From CAZCCC01 sp964497245 (GTDB lineage Bacteria; Patescibacteriota; Patescibacteriia; Buchananbacterales; UBA6539): DNA of 15,278 nucleotides. Position numbers and translations under genes: made by a program. The notes under the pieces are model-generated. The model ran no database searches and was not told the DNA's origin. It saw only the letters and a list, made by a program, of their open reading frames with translations. The stretch covers positions 1 to 15,278 of the forward strand of contig CAZCCC010000031.1 of assembly GCA_964497245.1 (NCBI GenBank), in the 5' to 3' direction. Below, one piece after another: positions 1-6,574 of this stretch. Each line of letters starts with the position of its first letter. Position 1 is the first letter of the stretch.

Positions 1-1087
1 TATTCCCAACAACTTCAATATTTCCGGCAAAGGTGGAAGTGGCAGTGCCTGAAACAATTAAGTCGCCTCCAACTTTGGCACCTCCTAAAACTTCCAGCCT
101 AACATCAGAAGTTGTGGCTGATCCGCCAATTACAATGGCATAATCACCTAATAGATCCGGATAGGCAATTAAGCTGTTTGTGGTTGTTGCCCAAAAAGAT
201 CCGACGGTACCACCTCCTCCTGAAGGCCATGTGTTTCTAAAAATTCCGCCAAGAGTAATCCCTCCGCCAAGCACAAGGTTGTTTTGAACATTAAGGTTTC
301 CGGAAGAAAAATTGGCATTTGCCGGAGCGTTTCCAATTGTTAAATAACCGGTGGTTGTGGCATTGCCGAAAACTCGCAGATTTTTCGCAAGCCATAAAGA
401 CCCGCCGATTTCCGCGTTATTGCTTACATACAAATCACCACCGGTTTTTTCAAGATAATTTACATCATTTCCGGTTCCCGGTCCGATATAAAGAAAATCA
501 GTCGTTGTCGCCCTTAATGATTTTATTCCACCATCAAAAAGGTTTAGAGTTCTATCAGAGTCTAAGGCTATTAAATAATTGGCAATAGCCGCAGTATTCG
601 TTGCATGAAAACCATTAACCGCATCGGCGTTAAAAGCATAAGCTGAAGCAGTGATTCTTTTTCTCGGAGTCATTTCCGAGTCAGCTCCTACGGTTACGCC
701 CAAATACAATGAACTGCTGTTCCAGTTTATGGTTGAGGTGGCCAGACTGTTTTGGCCGGTATCGCCAAGAACAGCAGAAAATACTCCGTTTATTGTGCTA
801 ACTGAAATACTGCCATAGGTAGAAGTATCACAAGAACCAACAGCCGTCCAAAGGCAATTTCCGCCTGAAGCTGAATCATAGATAACGAATTTAATGTCAT
901 AACTTCCGTTTGGAACTGCAACCCCGCTTGAATCGCTGAGCTTGCCTTGGTAGTTAAGCTGTTTGTTGATGCCTGTCTGGGAACTGGCATCTTCTTGATC
1001 AATGCCAAACCAAATAAAACCTGCCGCTAGAATTATTAGCCCCAAATGCAATATTTTTTTATTCAGTTTTATCCGGATGTCTGGCAT
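1..1087 (-). CDS. Secreted CPR-type surface protein, N-terminal part (runs off the left edge)
   Basis: An open frame of 362 codons starts with ATG at 1087 and reaches the window edge without a stop, so the C-terminus is missing. Residues 1-11 are basic and 12-27 form a hydrophobic segment, consistent with a signal peptide or N-terminal anchor. Then comes INKQLNYQGKLSDSSG and a beta-rich stretch rich in Gly, Thr, Ser and Asn. Repeated short motifs such as NATTTGYLTIGN and TATSTFAGNIEV look like units of a long fibrous or beta-solenoid protein. I know this layout from large surface proteins of CPR bacteria, often ending in chaperone-like or anchoring domains; the end is not visible here. There is no clear Shine-Dalgarno before the start. 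The upstream gene on the same strand is a MerR-type regulator 141 bp away. The precise function, perhaps host or surface attachment, is inference. Confidence 0.85.
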   Translation of the reverse strand, partial: MPDIRIKLNKKILHLGLIILAAGFIWFGIDQEDASSQTGINKQLNYQGKLSDSSGVAVPNGSYDIKFVIYDSASGGNCLWTAVGSCDTSTYGSISVSTINGVFSAVLGDTGQNSLATSTINWNSSSLYLGVTVGADSEMTPRKRITASAYAFNADAVNGFHATNTAAIANYLIALDSDRTLNLFDGGIKSLRATTTDFLYIGPGTGNDVNYLEKTGGDLYVSNNAEIGGSLWLAKNLRVFGNATTTGYLTIGNAPANANFSSGNLNVQNNLVLGGGITLGGIFRNTWPSGGGGTVGSFWATTTNSLIAYPDLLGDYAIVIGGSATTSDVRLEVLGGAKVGGDLIVSGTATSTFAGNIEVVGN

Positions 1088-1119
1088 GAAATTAATTTTG
1101 AAAATTATTTATATCAGCA

Positions 1120-1189
1120 CTGAAAAATATTTTGATTTTCTGGCGGATAAAAAATTTCAGTCTGCTGTTAAAGTAAAAATATTTTTCAG
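1120..1189. repeat. 14-bp inverted repeat upstream of the surface-protein gene
   Basis: CTGAAAAATATTTT (1120-1133) and its exact reverse complement (1176-1189) flank 42 bp. The dyad fills the gap between the MerR-like gene and the surface-protein start. It could be an operator, an attenuating hairpin or an mRNA-processing stem in the 5' leader. Low complexity (A/T) weakens the case. Confidence 0.45.
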
Positions 1190-1228
1190 CCCAAACCATA
1201 ATTAGACAAATTAAAAAACTCAAAAAGT

Positions 1229-1519
1229 TTAAGCCTGAGCTGAAATTCTCGGACCCATCCGAGCCGCTGATTGAGCAAAGGTTTGTCTTTCTGAGTTGTT
1301 TTGATTTTGAAAATGCTTTTCGTGCCCAGCCTGAAAGTAATTGGTTTGTTGAACCAAGTGAACTATTTCTTCCACTTGCTTTTTTGAATAGCAACGCCAG
1401 CCCCGATTGTCGCGCTTGGCTTTGGGAATTAATCCTTCTTCTTCCCAGCGAATCAATGTGGTTTTGTTGCGATCTATTTTGTCTAGTATGTCTTGAAGGC
1501 GATAATATCCTGCTATCAT
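1229..1519 (-). CDS. MerR-type helix-turn-helix regulator
   Basis: 96 residues. Residues 5-50 (YYRLQDILDKI... TTLIRWEEEGLIP... GWRCYSKKQVEEI) match the winged HTH of the MerR family: helix-turn-helix, the 'xxRWEexGLIP' turn, and a wing ending in an aromatic/Arg motif. The tail from about residue 62 (HFQNQNNSERQTF...) is polar and low complexity and has no effector domain or metal-binding Cys, so this is a short MerR, well below the 120-140 residues of typical members. The start at 1519 has no Shine-Dalgarno; the -10 box of the only good upstream promoter is 279 bp before it. It is co-directional with the surface-protein gene, which it may regulate (inference from position). Confidence 0.75.
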   Translation of the reverse strand: MIAGYYRLQDILDKIDRNKTTLIRWEEEGLIPKAKRDNRGWRCYSKKQVEEIVHLVQQTNYFQAGHEKHFQNQNNSERQTFAQSAARMGPRISAQA

Positions 1520-1797
1520 ATTTTTTATTTTTATTTTTATTATTTTTGACCTTTAAAATATTTAAACCTCTAACAAAAAAACGTTCAGACAAAAAGCAAA
1601 ACGTTTCAGTTTCCAAAACATTAAATTTTTCCGTTTCTTTGGATTTTAAAAAATTGATTAACTTAGGCGAAGATAACGGATTTTTTTGTTTTTGCTTTTT
1701 GTTTATGCGGCTAAGATTAGCCAATTTAATTACTTTTTTTAATTTTTGACAATTGAAATATTTTAATATACCACCATACCAGTATACTCCTATACTA
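1520..1797 (-). other. Long AT-rich 5' leader of the MerR-like gene
   Basis: About 280 bp with no convincing gene on either strand. Frames that stay open here simply continue as off-frame readings of the MerR-like gene. If the promoter at 1798-1826 is used, this is a transcribed leader. It contains a four-copy ATAC repeat at its start and many T and A tracts. Confidence 0.5.
1768..1795. repeat. Four ATAC boxes at exact 8-bp period
   Basis: ATAC begins at 1768, 1776, 1784 and 1792, each followed by a different tetramer (CACC, CAGT, TCCT, TAAT). The array lies just downstream of the -10 box of the minus-strand promoter, so it covers the expected transcription start. Tandem boxes with a constant period at a start site suggest cooperative binding of a small HTH protein; the two nearby HTH genes are candidates. 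Seen directly; function inferred. Confidence 0.5.
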
Positions 1798-1826
1798 ATA
1801 TTAGCATATTTTAGGAATAAAGTCAA
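1798..1826 (-). promoter_or_regulatory. Sigma70-type promoter for the MerR-like gene
   Basis: Minus-strand -35 TTGACT (1821-1826), 17-bp spacer, -10 TAATAT (1798-1803). It reads toward the MerR-like gene and the surface-protein gene. Confidence 0.65.
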
Positions 1827-1836
1827 TATTTTTACA

Positions 1837-2043
1837 TTAATTTTCATTTTTTTCTTTTTTTGGCTTTTTAATTTGTTTAGAGTAGATAAATTCTATTAAA
1901 TCTTTTTCAAAAATCCGATATGTCCTTTTACCAATAAGGCTTACCGGCAATTCACTGGAATCAATCCAACGATAAATAGTCTTGAGTGAAACCCCAAGAC
2001 GTTTAGCTACTTGTTCCATTGTCAGCAAATCATAGCTAGACAT
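1837..2043 (-). CDS. Excisionase/HTH_17-type small DNA-binding protein
   Basis: 68 residues. Residues 6-53 (LLTMEQVAKRLGVSLKTIYRWIDSSELPV... RTYRIFEKDLIEFI) match the MerR-like HTH_17 (excisionase) fold, followed by a Lys/Glu-rich tail. Family members bind DNA as excisionases, or as regulators in plasmids, phages and CPR chromosomes. No integrase or att-like site is seen nearby, so a transcription regulator is more likely than a recombination factor. Two overlapping promoters and an imperfect dyad lie directly upstream, suggesting autoregulation. There is no Shine-Dalgarno at the ATG. Confidence 0.8.
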   Translation of the reverse strand: MSSYDLLTMEQVAKRLGVSLKTIYRWIDSSELPVSLIGKRTYRIFEKDLIEFIYSKQIKKPKKEKNEN

Positions 2044-2055
2044 GGATTTTTTTAC

Positions 2056-2079
2056 GCCAATTCATTATTGAATTTTGGC
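2056..2079. promoter_or_regulatory. Imperfect dyad before the HTH start codon (candidate operator)
   Basis: GCCAATTC (2056-2063) pairs with GAA and TTGGC within 2070-2079, with two bulged bases. It lies between the -10 box and the ATG of the HTH gene, a usual place for an autoregulatory operator. Confidence 0.35.
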
Positions 2080-2084
2080 AATTA

Positions 2085-2124
2085 ATTATACCTAAATTGT
2101 ATGTTAATTGTCCAGTTTAGTCAA
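2085..2124 (-). promoter_or_regulatory. Two overlapping sigma70-type promoters for the HTH gene
   Basis: Minus strand: TGGACA (2109-2114), 18-bp spacer, TATAAT (2085-2090); and TTGACT (2119-2124), 17-bp spacer, TACAAT (2096-2101). Both read into the gene ending at 1837. Confidence 0.6.
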
Positions 2125-2221
2125 GTGGATATCTTTAATGTCTATAAATTTATTTTATTAATCCTTTGAGTATATGAATATATATTTATGTCCTTTTATG
2201 TTCTATTATAAAATTGAAAAA

Positions 2222-2271
2222 AGGCTTAATAAAGCCTATTTAAAAAAATCCCAAAATAGTTTATTTGGGAT
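2222..2271 (-). terminator. Tandem Rho-independent terminators after the zinc-ribbon gene
   Basis: Reading the minus strand, an 8-bp stem ATCCCAAA/TTTGGGAT (2248-2271) is followed by seven T's. A second stem AGGCTT/AAGCCT (2222-2237) is followed by six T's. Confidence 0.8.
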
Positions 2272-2291
2272 TTGATGACGAAATTGCCTAA

Positions 2292-2504
2292 TTAATGCTT
2301 TTTTCTGCAAGCATGACAAATTTTTTCTCCATTGTAATGGTTCAAAAATGTACCACAGATACAGCATCTTTTCCTTCTATTCTCCGGAAAAGCTAAAGGA
2401 ACTTTAGGGCTCATTAATTCAGCTAAACTGCGTACACCAATTACTAGAGGCTTTAAATCTTCCTCTGCTACAATTACTCCGACTCCTGATGCTGATTTTT
2501 TCAT
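2292..2504 (-). CDS. Small zinc-ribbon protein of unknown function
   Basis: 70 residues. The C-terminal part has two Cys pairs, C47/C50 (in RCCICG) and C63/C66 (CHAC), separated by 12 residues, a treble-clef or zinc-ribbon spacing, and ends in RKKH. The N-terminal 40 residues are hydrophobic/acidic without a clear motif. The start is supported by AAGGAG about 7 bp before the ATG. It has its own promoter (2541-2568) and tandem terminators, so it is a single-gene transcript, divergent from parB across a 188-bp spacer. It could be an RNA- or ribosome-associated protein; no family is recognised. Confidence 0.75.
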   Translation of the reverse strand: MKKSASGVGVIVAEEDLKPLVIGVRSLAELMSPKVPLAFPENRRKRCCICGTFLNHYNGEKICHACRKKH

Positions 2505-2540
2505 GCTAAACTCCTTCTTTCTTTTTTGTTGGATATTTCT

Positions 2541-2568
2541 ATTGTAGCTTTAAAATTTATTTTGTCAA
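2541..2568 (-). promoter_or_regulatory. Sigma70-type promoter for the zinc-ribbon gene
   Basis: Minus strand TTGACA (2563-2568), 16-bp spacer, TACAAT (2541-2546), about 37 bp before the ATG. Confidence 0.7.
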
Positions 2569-2692
2569 TTGGTCGTATTATTTTTGTTCAATTAATTGGC
2601 TTGATTTTTTGAATTTTTAATGATAAGTTAATCTAGGTTAATTGTTAATTTTTGACTATTTTGCTGTTTGACAATAAAAAAAGGAGAAAAAC

Positions 2693-3784
2693 ATGTTAAC
2701 TAACGCGCAAAAAAGACGAGCCAGAAAAAAACATCGTCAAATACCGGCAGATTCAGACAAAAGAATACCTAAAAAAATCGTTAAACCGCGCAAAAATAAT
2801 GGCAACACAAAACCTTTAGCCGAAGTTTCTACTGTTTTTAAACAAAAATTTTTGCCTAATATTCCAATAGTTAAGGATGCTCAACAAATTTCAAGTCTTA
2901 GAGTGGGGACAATAATTTATATTGATCCCAATTTGGTAGTTCCGGATCCTGATCAGCCCCGAAAAGATTTTGAACAAGAAAATCTTAACCGACTAGCTGA
3001 TTCCATTGCTACTGACGGACAAGAAGAACCAGCCCACGTTTATATTAATTTTTCTTTCGGCAAAAATCCTATTTTCTGCTTGATAAACGGCGAAAGGCGC
3101 CATAAAGCGTGTTTGATGAGAAAAATAATGCTCTATGCATTGATAGTGGATATGCCTTGTTCACCAGCCGTAACCCTAAGAAAGCAGTTATCATCTAATG
3201 TTAACCGCGAGCCTTTAACAGAGCTGGAAGAAGCATTCGCTATAAAAAGGTTAAAAAAAGCTGATCCTAGTATACTAATGGAAGCTTTGGTAAGAATCAC
3301 TGGCTTAAGCCAACCTACTGTTTATAGTCGCTTAAAATTGCTTACTCTTCATCCCGAAGTCCAAAAAATGATGAAAAAATCCATTCCGGAAAAACAACGT
3401 TTAGGAGTAGGCGTAGCACTGGAAATAGCCAAATTACCTCATGGTGAGCAAGTTGATGTGGCTAAAAATATTGCAAGAATGCCCATAAAACGGGCAAGAC
3501 GGCATGTTAGAGAAATCTTAGGAAGTGATGATGACCAGAAACAAACAGATTTAACATTTCGTCACCGGAAGCCATCTGATGACTACAGGGTTCTTAAAGC
3601 CTTTTTGGAACGAACCGCTGATGACGCCCATGCTTTTTGTGATCTTGGACAAAATTTAATTTATGGAATATTTACCAATCGCCAGCCTTCTGACATTAAT
3701 TTGATTTTGGCTAAAATACAACGAACAATCAATAATTTAGTTCTTCTTGAAAAAATGCTTAAAGCTGTAAAACAGCATAAGTAA
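2693..3784 (+). CDS. parB: ParB/Spo0J-family chromosome partition protein
   Basis: 363 residues, longer than the usual 280-300. Residues 1-50 are very basic, possibly a nonspecific DNA-binding or nucleoid arm. From about 73 the ParB N-domain begins: DPDQPRKDF at 85-93, the CTP-binding box GERRHKA at 133-139 (family GERRxRA; here K for the second R), then NREPLTELEEA at 171-181. A helix-turn-helix (ITGLSQPTVYSRLKLL) at about 202-217 should bind parS. The C-terminus (about 290-363) would be the dimerisation domain. ParB loads at parS, slides as a CTP-dependent clamp and works with ParA; no parA is in this window. AGGAG lies 6 bp before the ATG. A parS-like site lies 1.3 kb downstream (5093-5108). 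The family call is firm; chromosomal rather than plasmid origin is inferred from the rRNA/tRNA context. Confidence 0.92.
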   Translation: MLTNAQKRRARKKHRQIPADSDKRIPKKIVKPRKNNGNTKPLAEVSTVFKQKFLPNIPIVKDAQQISSLRVGTIIYIDPNLVVPDPDQPRKDFEQENLNRLADSIATDGQEEPAHVYINFSFGKNPIFCLINGERRHKACLMRKIMLYALIVDMPCSPAVTLRKQLSSNVNREPLTELEEAFAIKRLKKADPSILMEALVRITGLSQPTVYSRLKLLTLHPEVQKMMKKSIPEKQRLGVGVALEIAKLPHGEQVDVAKNIARMPIKRARRHVREILGSDDDQKQTDLTFRHRKPSDDYRVLKAFLERTADDAHAFCDLGQNLIYGIFTNRQPSDINLILAKIQRTINNLVLLEKMLKAVKQHK

Positions 3785-3831
3785 AATGAATTGTTCTTTT
3801 TTGTAAAAACTAAACTATAAAAATACAGCAG

Positions 3832-3861
3832 TGGTCGTCAAAAATTGATGATCATTTTTTT
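3832..3861 (+). terminator. Rho-independent terminator after parB
   Basis: A 9-bp stem, TGGTCGTCA (3832-3840) with TGATGATCA (3846-3854) including two G-T pairs, a 5-nt loop, then seven T's. Confidence 0.8.
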
Positions 3862-3874
3862 ATTGGTTTATTTT

Positions 3875-3892
3875 AAAAAAAACCGCGAGGTT
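3875..3892 (-). terminator. Weak terminator candidate after the phosphofructokinase gene
   Basis: Minus strand: a short AACC/GGTT stem with a TCGC loop runs into a T tract just past the stop codon. The stem is only 4 bp, so this is tentative. Confidence 0.35.
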
Positions 3893-3908
3893 AAGCTCAC
3901 AGTTAAAG

Positions 3909-4988
3909 TTAAAATGACAAAAGGGCCATAATTTCTTTATAAAGAACTTCAGGAACTGTCCTGATTTTTCCTATTCCGGCTTCGTCAACAGTTTCAGAGA
4001 GCTGGATTATTCCCGGCGGGTTGCCCCAAGTCACCAATTGACCAGATGCATCTTGTTCAATAAGCTCAAATATTTTAGTGCCTATGCGCAAACACATCAT
4101 TGTATCGGCGGCAGACGGAGCGCCCTTGCGGCAAAGATGTCCAATAACATTGTGCCGTGCTTGAAGTCCTGAGCGGAGCTTGATTTGTTCGGCAATTACT
4201 TCGGCCCAACCTTTGGAGCGCTCGGCAATACTGATATTGCCAAATGCATCTTTTGTGCCCGATCCAAGATTGTCGGCTAATTCCGGCATATTTAAGTTTT
4301 CTGCCGCTGCAATCATACAATAGCCATAACGTTTGTGTATGGCAATTGTGCGGGTAATAATTTCATCAATAGACAGCGGAAATTCCGGAATAAGAATAAG
4401 GTGAGCTCCGCCCGACATACCTCCATATAGGGTCAAAAAGCCGCTGTCGCGTCCCATTATTTCAAAAACGCCAACATAACGGGTTGATTTAAAATCATCG
4501 TGCATTTCTCTGAGCAAATTGGCAACAGTATTGGCTGCTGTATCAAACCCATAACACTGATCAGTACCCCAAAGGTCATTGTCAATTGTTTTGGGTCCGC
4601 AAATTATCTTAATACCGTAGTTTTTACTGAGATATGCGGCAACAGTCGTAGTGTCATTTCCGCCCAGTGCTACAACAAGATCAATATCTAGGCTTTTAAT
4701 AAATTCAGCCGCCAAACCGGTTAAATCTTTATTTTTTCCATCAACCTTTACTTTGCGCAAATTGGTTCGGCTGGTGTATAAAATCGTGCCTCCGCGCAGA
4801 TATATCCGATCAATTTCTTTAAGAGTAAGCTGTTGAATGTTGCCCTCAATTAAGCCTTTCCAGCCGTCTAAACAGCCGATAACCTCGTGTCTATTATCAA
4901 GGAGTCTTTTTGCTACGGCATAAATTACCGCATTATGTCCGGGTGCCGGTCCGCCGCCGGTTAAAATCAGTACTCGTTTTTTTGCCAT
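3909..4988 (-). CDS. pfkA: 6-phosphofructokinase, PPi-type active-site residues
   Basis: 359 residues, full length. It phosphorylates fructose 6-phosphate to the 1,6-bisphosphate in cytoplasmic glycolysis. Visible motifs: phosphate-donor loop GGGPAPGHNA (11-20), LGGNDTT (108-114), GPKTIDND (131-138) with the catalytic Asp, MGR (178-180), E230, and the sugar-phosphate-binding H284/R287 in IGHLCRKG. In E. coli PfkA the positions of D112 and K133 are Gly104 and Gly124, which admit ATP; Asp plus Lys there is the known signature of pyrophosphate-dependent or mixed PFKs. N111 replaces the usual metal-binding Asp103, also unusual. AAGGA sits 9 bp before the ATG and a strong promoter lies at 5061-5089. 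It is monocistronic. Donor specificity is inferred, not shown. The family is certain. Confidence 0.95.
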   Translation of the reverse strand: MAKKRVLILTGGGPAPGHNAVIYAVAKRLLDNRHEVIGCLDGWKGLIEGNIQQLTLKEIDRIYLRGGTILYTSRTNLRKVKVDGKNKDLTGLAAEFIKSLDIDLVVALGGNDTTTVAAYLSKNYGIKIICGPKTIDNDLWGTDQCYGFDTAANTVANLLREMHDDFKSTRYVGVFEIMGRDSGFLTLYGGMSGGAHLILIPEFPLSIDEIITRTIAIHKRYGYCMIAAAENLNMPELADNLGSGTKDAFGNISIAERSKGWAEVIAEQIKLRSGLQARHNVIGHLCRKGAPSAADTMMCLRIGTKIFELIEQDASGQLVTWGNPPGIIQLSETVDEAGIGKIRTVPEVLYKEIMALLSF

Positions 4989-5060
4989 TTTTCAAATCCT
5001 TTTTTTGCTTGAATGTCGTGAAAAGAACATTTTTTTCGTACCTATTTTGGCTAGTAATTT

Positions 5061-5089
5061 ATTTTAGCTTTGGTTAATTATATTGTCAA
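5061..5089 (-). promoter_or_regulatory. Strong sigma70-type promoter for the phosphofructokinase gene
   Basis: Minus strand TTGACA (5084-5089), 17-bp spacer, TAAAAT (5061-5066). The -35 box lies 3 bp from the parS-like site, so bound ParB could affect this promoter. Confidence 0.75.
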
Positions 5090-5092
5090 GTT

Positions 5093-5108
5093 TGTTTCAC
5101 GTGGAACA
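5093..5108. other. parS: parS-like ParB-binding site
   Basis: TGTTTCACGTGGAACA matches the widely conserved bacterial parS palindrome TGTTTCACGTGAAACA at 15 of 16 positions. Its reverse complement, TGTTCCACGTGAAACA, is a variant I know from natural parS sites. It is the only CACGTG in the window and lies between two divergent promoters, 1.3 kb from parB. Chance occurrence of such a match in AT-rich DNA is very unlikely. Confidence 0.85.
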
Positions 5109-5109
5109 A

Positions 5110-5138
5110 TTGATATATTTTTTTATTAATGTTAATGT
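5110..5138 (+). promoter_or_regulatory. Sigma70-type promoter for the lipoprotein gene
   Basis: TTGATA (5110-5115), 17-bp spacer, TAATGT (5133-5138), 51 bp before the lipoprotein start and touching the parS-like site. Confidence 0.5.
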
Positions 5139-5189
5139 ATAGCCACTGTTATTTAATGTTCACAGTAAAAACAATGAAAGGATTTAGTA

Positions 5190-5594
5190 ATGGGAAAAGA
5201 TACGTTATTGGCAGTATTGATTAGTCTTCTTTTAATGTTAGGAGGGTGCTTAAAAGATGGATGTCTTCCATTTCCCACTTTTGTTTCACCGGAAATTGGA
5301 TTTTATTCAGGAGAAAACTTGAGATTTCAAGTTATTCAATCTGATCGCAGTAATGCGAAATTAATCATTTTCTCAATTGATCATTACCGCTATGATAATA
5401 TTCTGGTAATAGGAGGCTCATTTTATCGCCGTTGGGGAGAAAATGGAGGAACCCATTGTCCAACCGATGCATATATAATCAGAGGAAAGTTTACTTCTCC
5501 AAATACTGCGGAGGGTTGGATAAGGTATGGTTATAACTGTAAATTTGGGGAAAAAAGGCAATTTAAAGTAAAACTGGAAGGTTTTGACGATTAA
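5190..5594 (+). CDS. Small predicted lipoprotein, unknown function
   Basis: 134 residues. A short charged N-terminus, a hydrophobic run (5-17) and the lipobox LGGC, with Cys20 as the likely lipidation site, mark it as a membrane-anchored lipoprotein exported by Sec and processed by signal peptidase II. The mature part contains further Cys residues (C25 and two in GTHCPTD and GYNCKFG) that could form disulfides, and an aromatic, beta-strand-like sequence. No family is recognised. The start is supported by AAAGGA 7-8 bp upstream. It has its own promoter and a terminator at 5601-5637. It is divergent from the phosphofructokinase gene, with no evident functional link. Confidence 0.8.
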   Translation: MGKDTLLAVLISLLLMLGGCLKDGCLPFPTFVSPEIGFYSGENLRFQVIQSDRSNAKLIIFSIDHYRYDNILVIGGSFYRRWGENGGTHCPTDAYIIRGKFTSPNTAEGWIRYGYNCKFGEKRQFKVKLEGFDD

Positions 5595-5600
5595 ACCGAG

Positions 5601-5637
5601 GGGTTGTAAATTGTAGTAATACAAACAACCCTTTTTT
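5601..5637 (+). terminator. Rho-independent terminator after the lipoprotein gene
   Basis: GGGTTGT (5601-5607) pairs with ACAACCC (5625-5631), followed by six T's. Confidence 0.75.
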
Positions 5638-5661
5638 ATTAATAAAAAATAAAATTAAACT

Positions 5662-5686
5662 AAAAAAACACTTTTACAATAAAGTG
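5662..5686 (-). terminator. Rho-independent terminator after tRNA-Ala(GGC)
   Basis: Minus strand: CACTTT/AAAGTG stem with a 6-nt loop, then seven T's (5662-5668), 3 bp past the encoded CCA end. Confidence 0.8.
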
Positions 5687-5689
5687 AAT

Positions 5690-5766
5690 TGGTGGACCCT
5701 AAGGGACTTGAACCCTTGACCTCTTCCATGCCATGGAAGCGCTCTAGCCAACTGAGCTAAGGGCCC
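5690..5766 (-). tRNA. tRNA-Ala, anticodon GGC
   Basis: 77 nt cloverleaf with encoded CCA. The acceptor GGGCCCT pairs with AGGGTCC and includes the G3-U70 pair that is the alanine identity element. The anticodon stem is CTTCC/GGAAG with loop ATGGCAT, anticodon GGC. D-loop TAGCTCAGTTGG and T-loop GGTTCAAGTCC are standard. Promoter at 5874-5902, terminator just downstream. Confidence 0.95.
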
Positions 5767-5873
5767 TTGATTGAGTTTTTGAGCCTCACTGAAATTAAAA
5801 AAACTTATTTTTTATTGATTAGTAAATCTGACTTTAGGTTCACTAAAAATTTAATGCTATTTTAATAATTTAA

Positions 5874-5902
5874 AGTATATAAATAATATTATTATTTGTC
5901 AA
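5874..5902 (-). promoter_or_regulatory. Promoter for tRNA-Ala(GGC)
   Basis: Minus strand TTGACA (5897-5902), 17-bp spacer, TATACT (5874-5879), about 100 bp before the mature tRNA 5' end. The -35 box abuts the T tract that ends the upstream small RNA. Confidence 0.7.
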
Positions 5903-6042
5903 AAAAAAATGGGGAAACCTAAAGATTTACAGATGAAAGTGTGAATGTTGTGTGCCTGTGAAGAGCTTTAGGTTTCCCGGGCGGAAAGAAGGAAAACTTA
6001 GGGGATTTATTTCCGTATTTTTTATTTCGTATAAAAGAACCA
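5902..6042 (-). ncRNA. Candidate small RNA of about 140 nt, no recognised family
   Basis: There is no ORF here, but a full transcription unit is visible on the minus strand. A near-consensus promoter (6049-6076) predicts a start near 6042. The 3' end is a long hairpin: GGGAAACCTAAAG and its exact complement (13 bp; arms 5966-5978 and 5912-5924), continued by a 7-bp inner stem (5956-5962 with 5926-5932). It is followed by about nine T's at 5902-5910. The apical loop, about 23 nt, has no G on the RNA strand and should be single-stranded, available for base pairing. A second small stem, CGGAAA/TTTCCG, lies in the 5' part (5982-6015). It does not match 6S, SRP, tmRNA or RNase P signatures I know. 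Ends are estimates. Confidence 0.65.
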
Positions 6043-6048
6043 ATATTA

Positions 6049-6076
6049 ATTATATGCTTTTTTTACAGTTTGTCAA
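6049..6076 (-). promoter_or_regulatory. Near-consensus promoter for the small RNA
   Basis: Minus strand TTGACA (6071-6076), 16-bp spacer, TATAAT (6049-6054). Both hexamers are perfect consensus, among the strongest promoters in the window. Confidence 0.75.
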
Positions 6077-6418
6077 TAGTATTAATGTTAAAATCAAATA
6101 ATTAATATATTACTTATTTTTTTTGCGACACATTTTTTTTAATTAAATAAGCCATATTTTGTTAATTTAGATTTTGAGAGAAAAAAATATGTGTAAATTT
6201 TATGTTTTTTTACTTACTTTTTGACAAATTAGTAATTTAAAATACTTTTTTTTTAAAATTATTTAAAATTTATTTATTTTTAGCCAAAAATAAGTGTCGT
6301 AAAATTTTATAAATTGAGGAGTAATTTAAAACCGTAAAAGCTTGTTGTCAGAAAAATTATAATGTCTAGTGTCTGAAATAATAGGCGCACTCACTGTTTC
6401 TAACTTAAAAATTAAATA
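6077..6418. other. AT-rich spacer with no supported gene
   Basis: Very AT-rich, low-complexity DNA between the small RNA promoter and tRNA-Ala(CGC). I see no ORF, no clear terminator and no repeat apart from homopolymer runs. A 14-bp string (TGTCTGAAATAATA) near 6371 recurs near 9422, just before the terminator there. Confidence 0.5.
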
Positions 6419-6494
6419 TGGTGGACCCGAGGAGGCTCGAACTCCTTACCTCTACTATGCGAAAGTAGCGCTCTACCAGCTGAGCTACGGGCCC
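6419..6494 (-). tRNA. tRNA-Ala, anticodon CGC
   Basis: 76 nt with encoded CCA. Acceptor GGGCCCG/CGGGTCC again has G3-U70. The anticodon stem CTACT/AGTAG has loop TTCGCAT, anticodon CGC. D arm and T arm (GGAGTTCGAGCCTCC) are standard. It lies 95 bp after tRNA-Arg on the same strand and may be co-transcribed with it; no separate promoter is evident. A dedicated CGC isoacceptor beside GGC is notable in an AT-rich genome. Confidence 0.95.
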
Positions 6495-6574
6495 TTTTAG
6501 CAATAAAAGGTATTAACTCGTTTTTTATTTCAATTTTGGCTTGATTATTATTGAGAAATTAAATTTTTAGTAGA

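Noticed and set aside
319..588. 89-codon plus-strand frame
   Set aside because: Antisense to the surface-protein gene, whose frame is open over the whole region.
1384..1749. 121-codon plus-strand frame
   Set aside because: Antisense to the MerR-like gene and its AT-rich leader; no ribosome-binding site and unnatural composition.
1092..1847. 251-codon open frame on the minus strand across the MerR-like gene and its leader
   Set aside because: It reads through the promoter and overlaps the MerR-like gene in another frame; the sequence is low complexity and has no motif.
1837..2043. Prophage or integrative element inferred from the excisionase-like gene
   Set aside because: No integrase, att-like direct repeats or phage genes nearby; this HTH type is common as a plain regulator.
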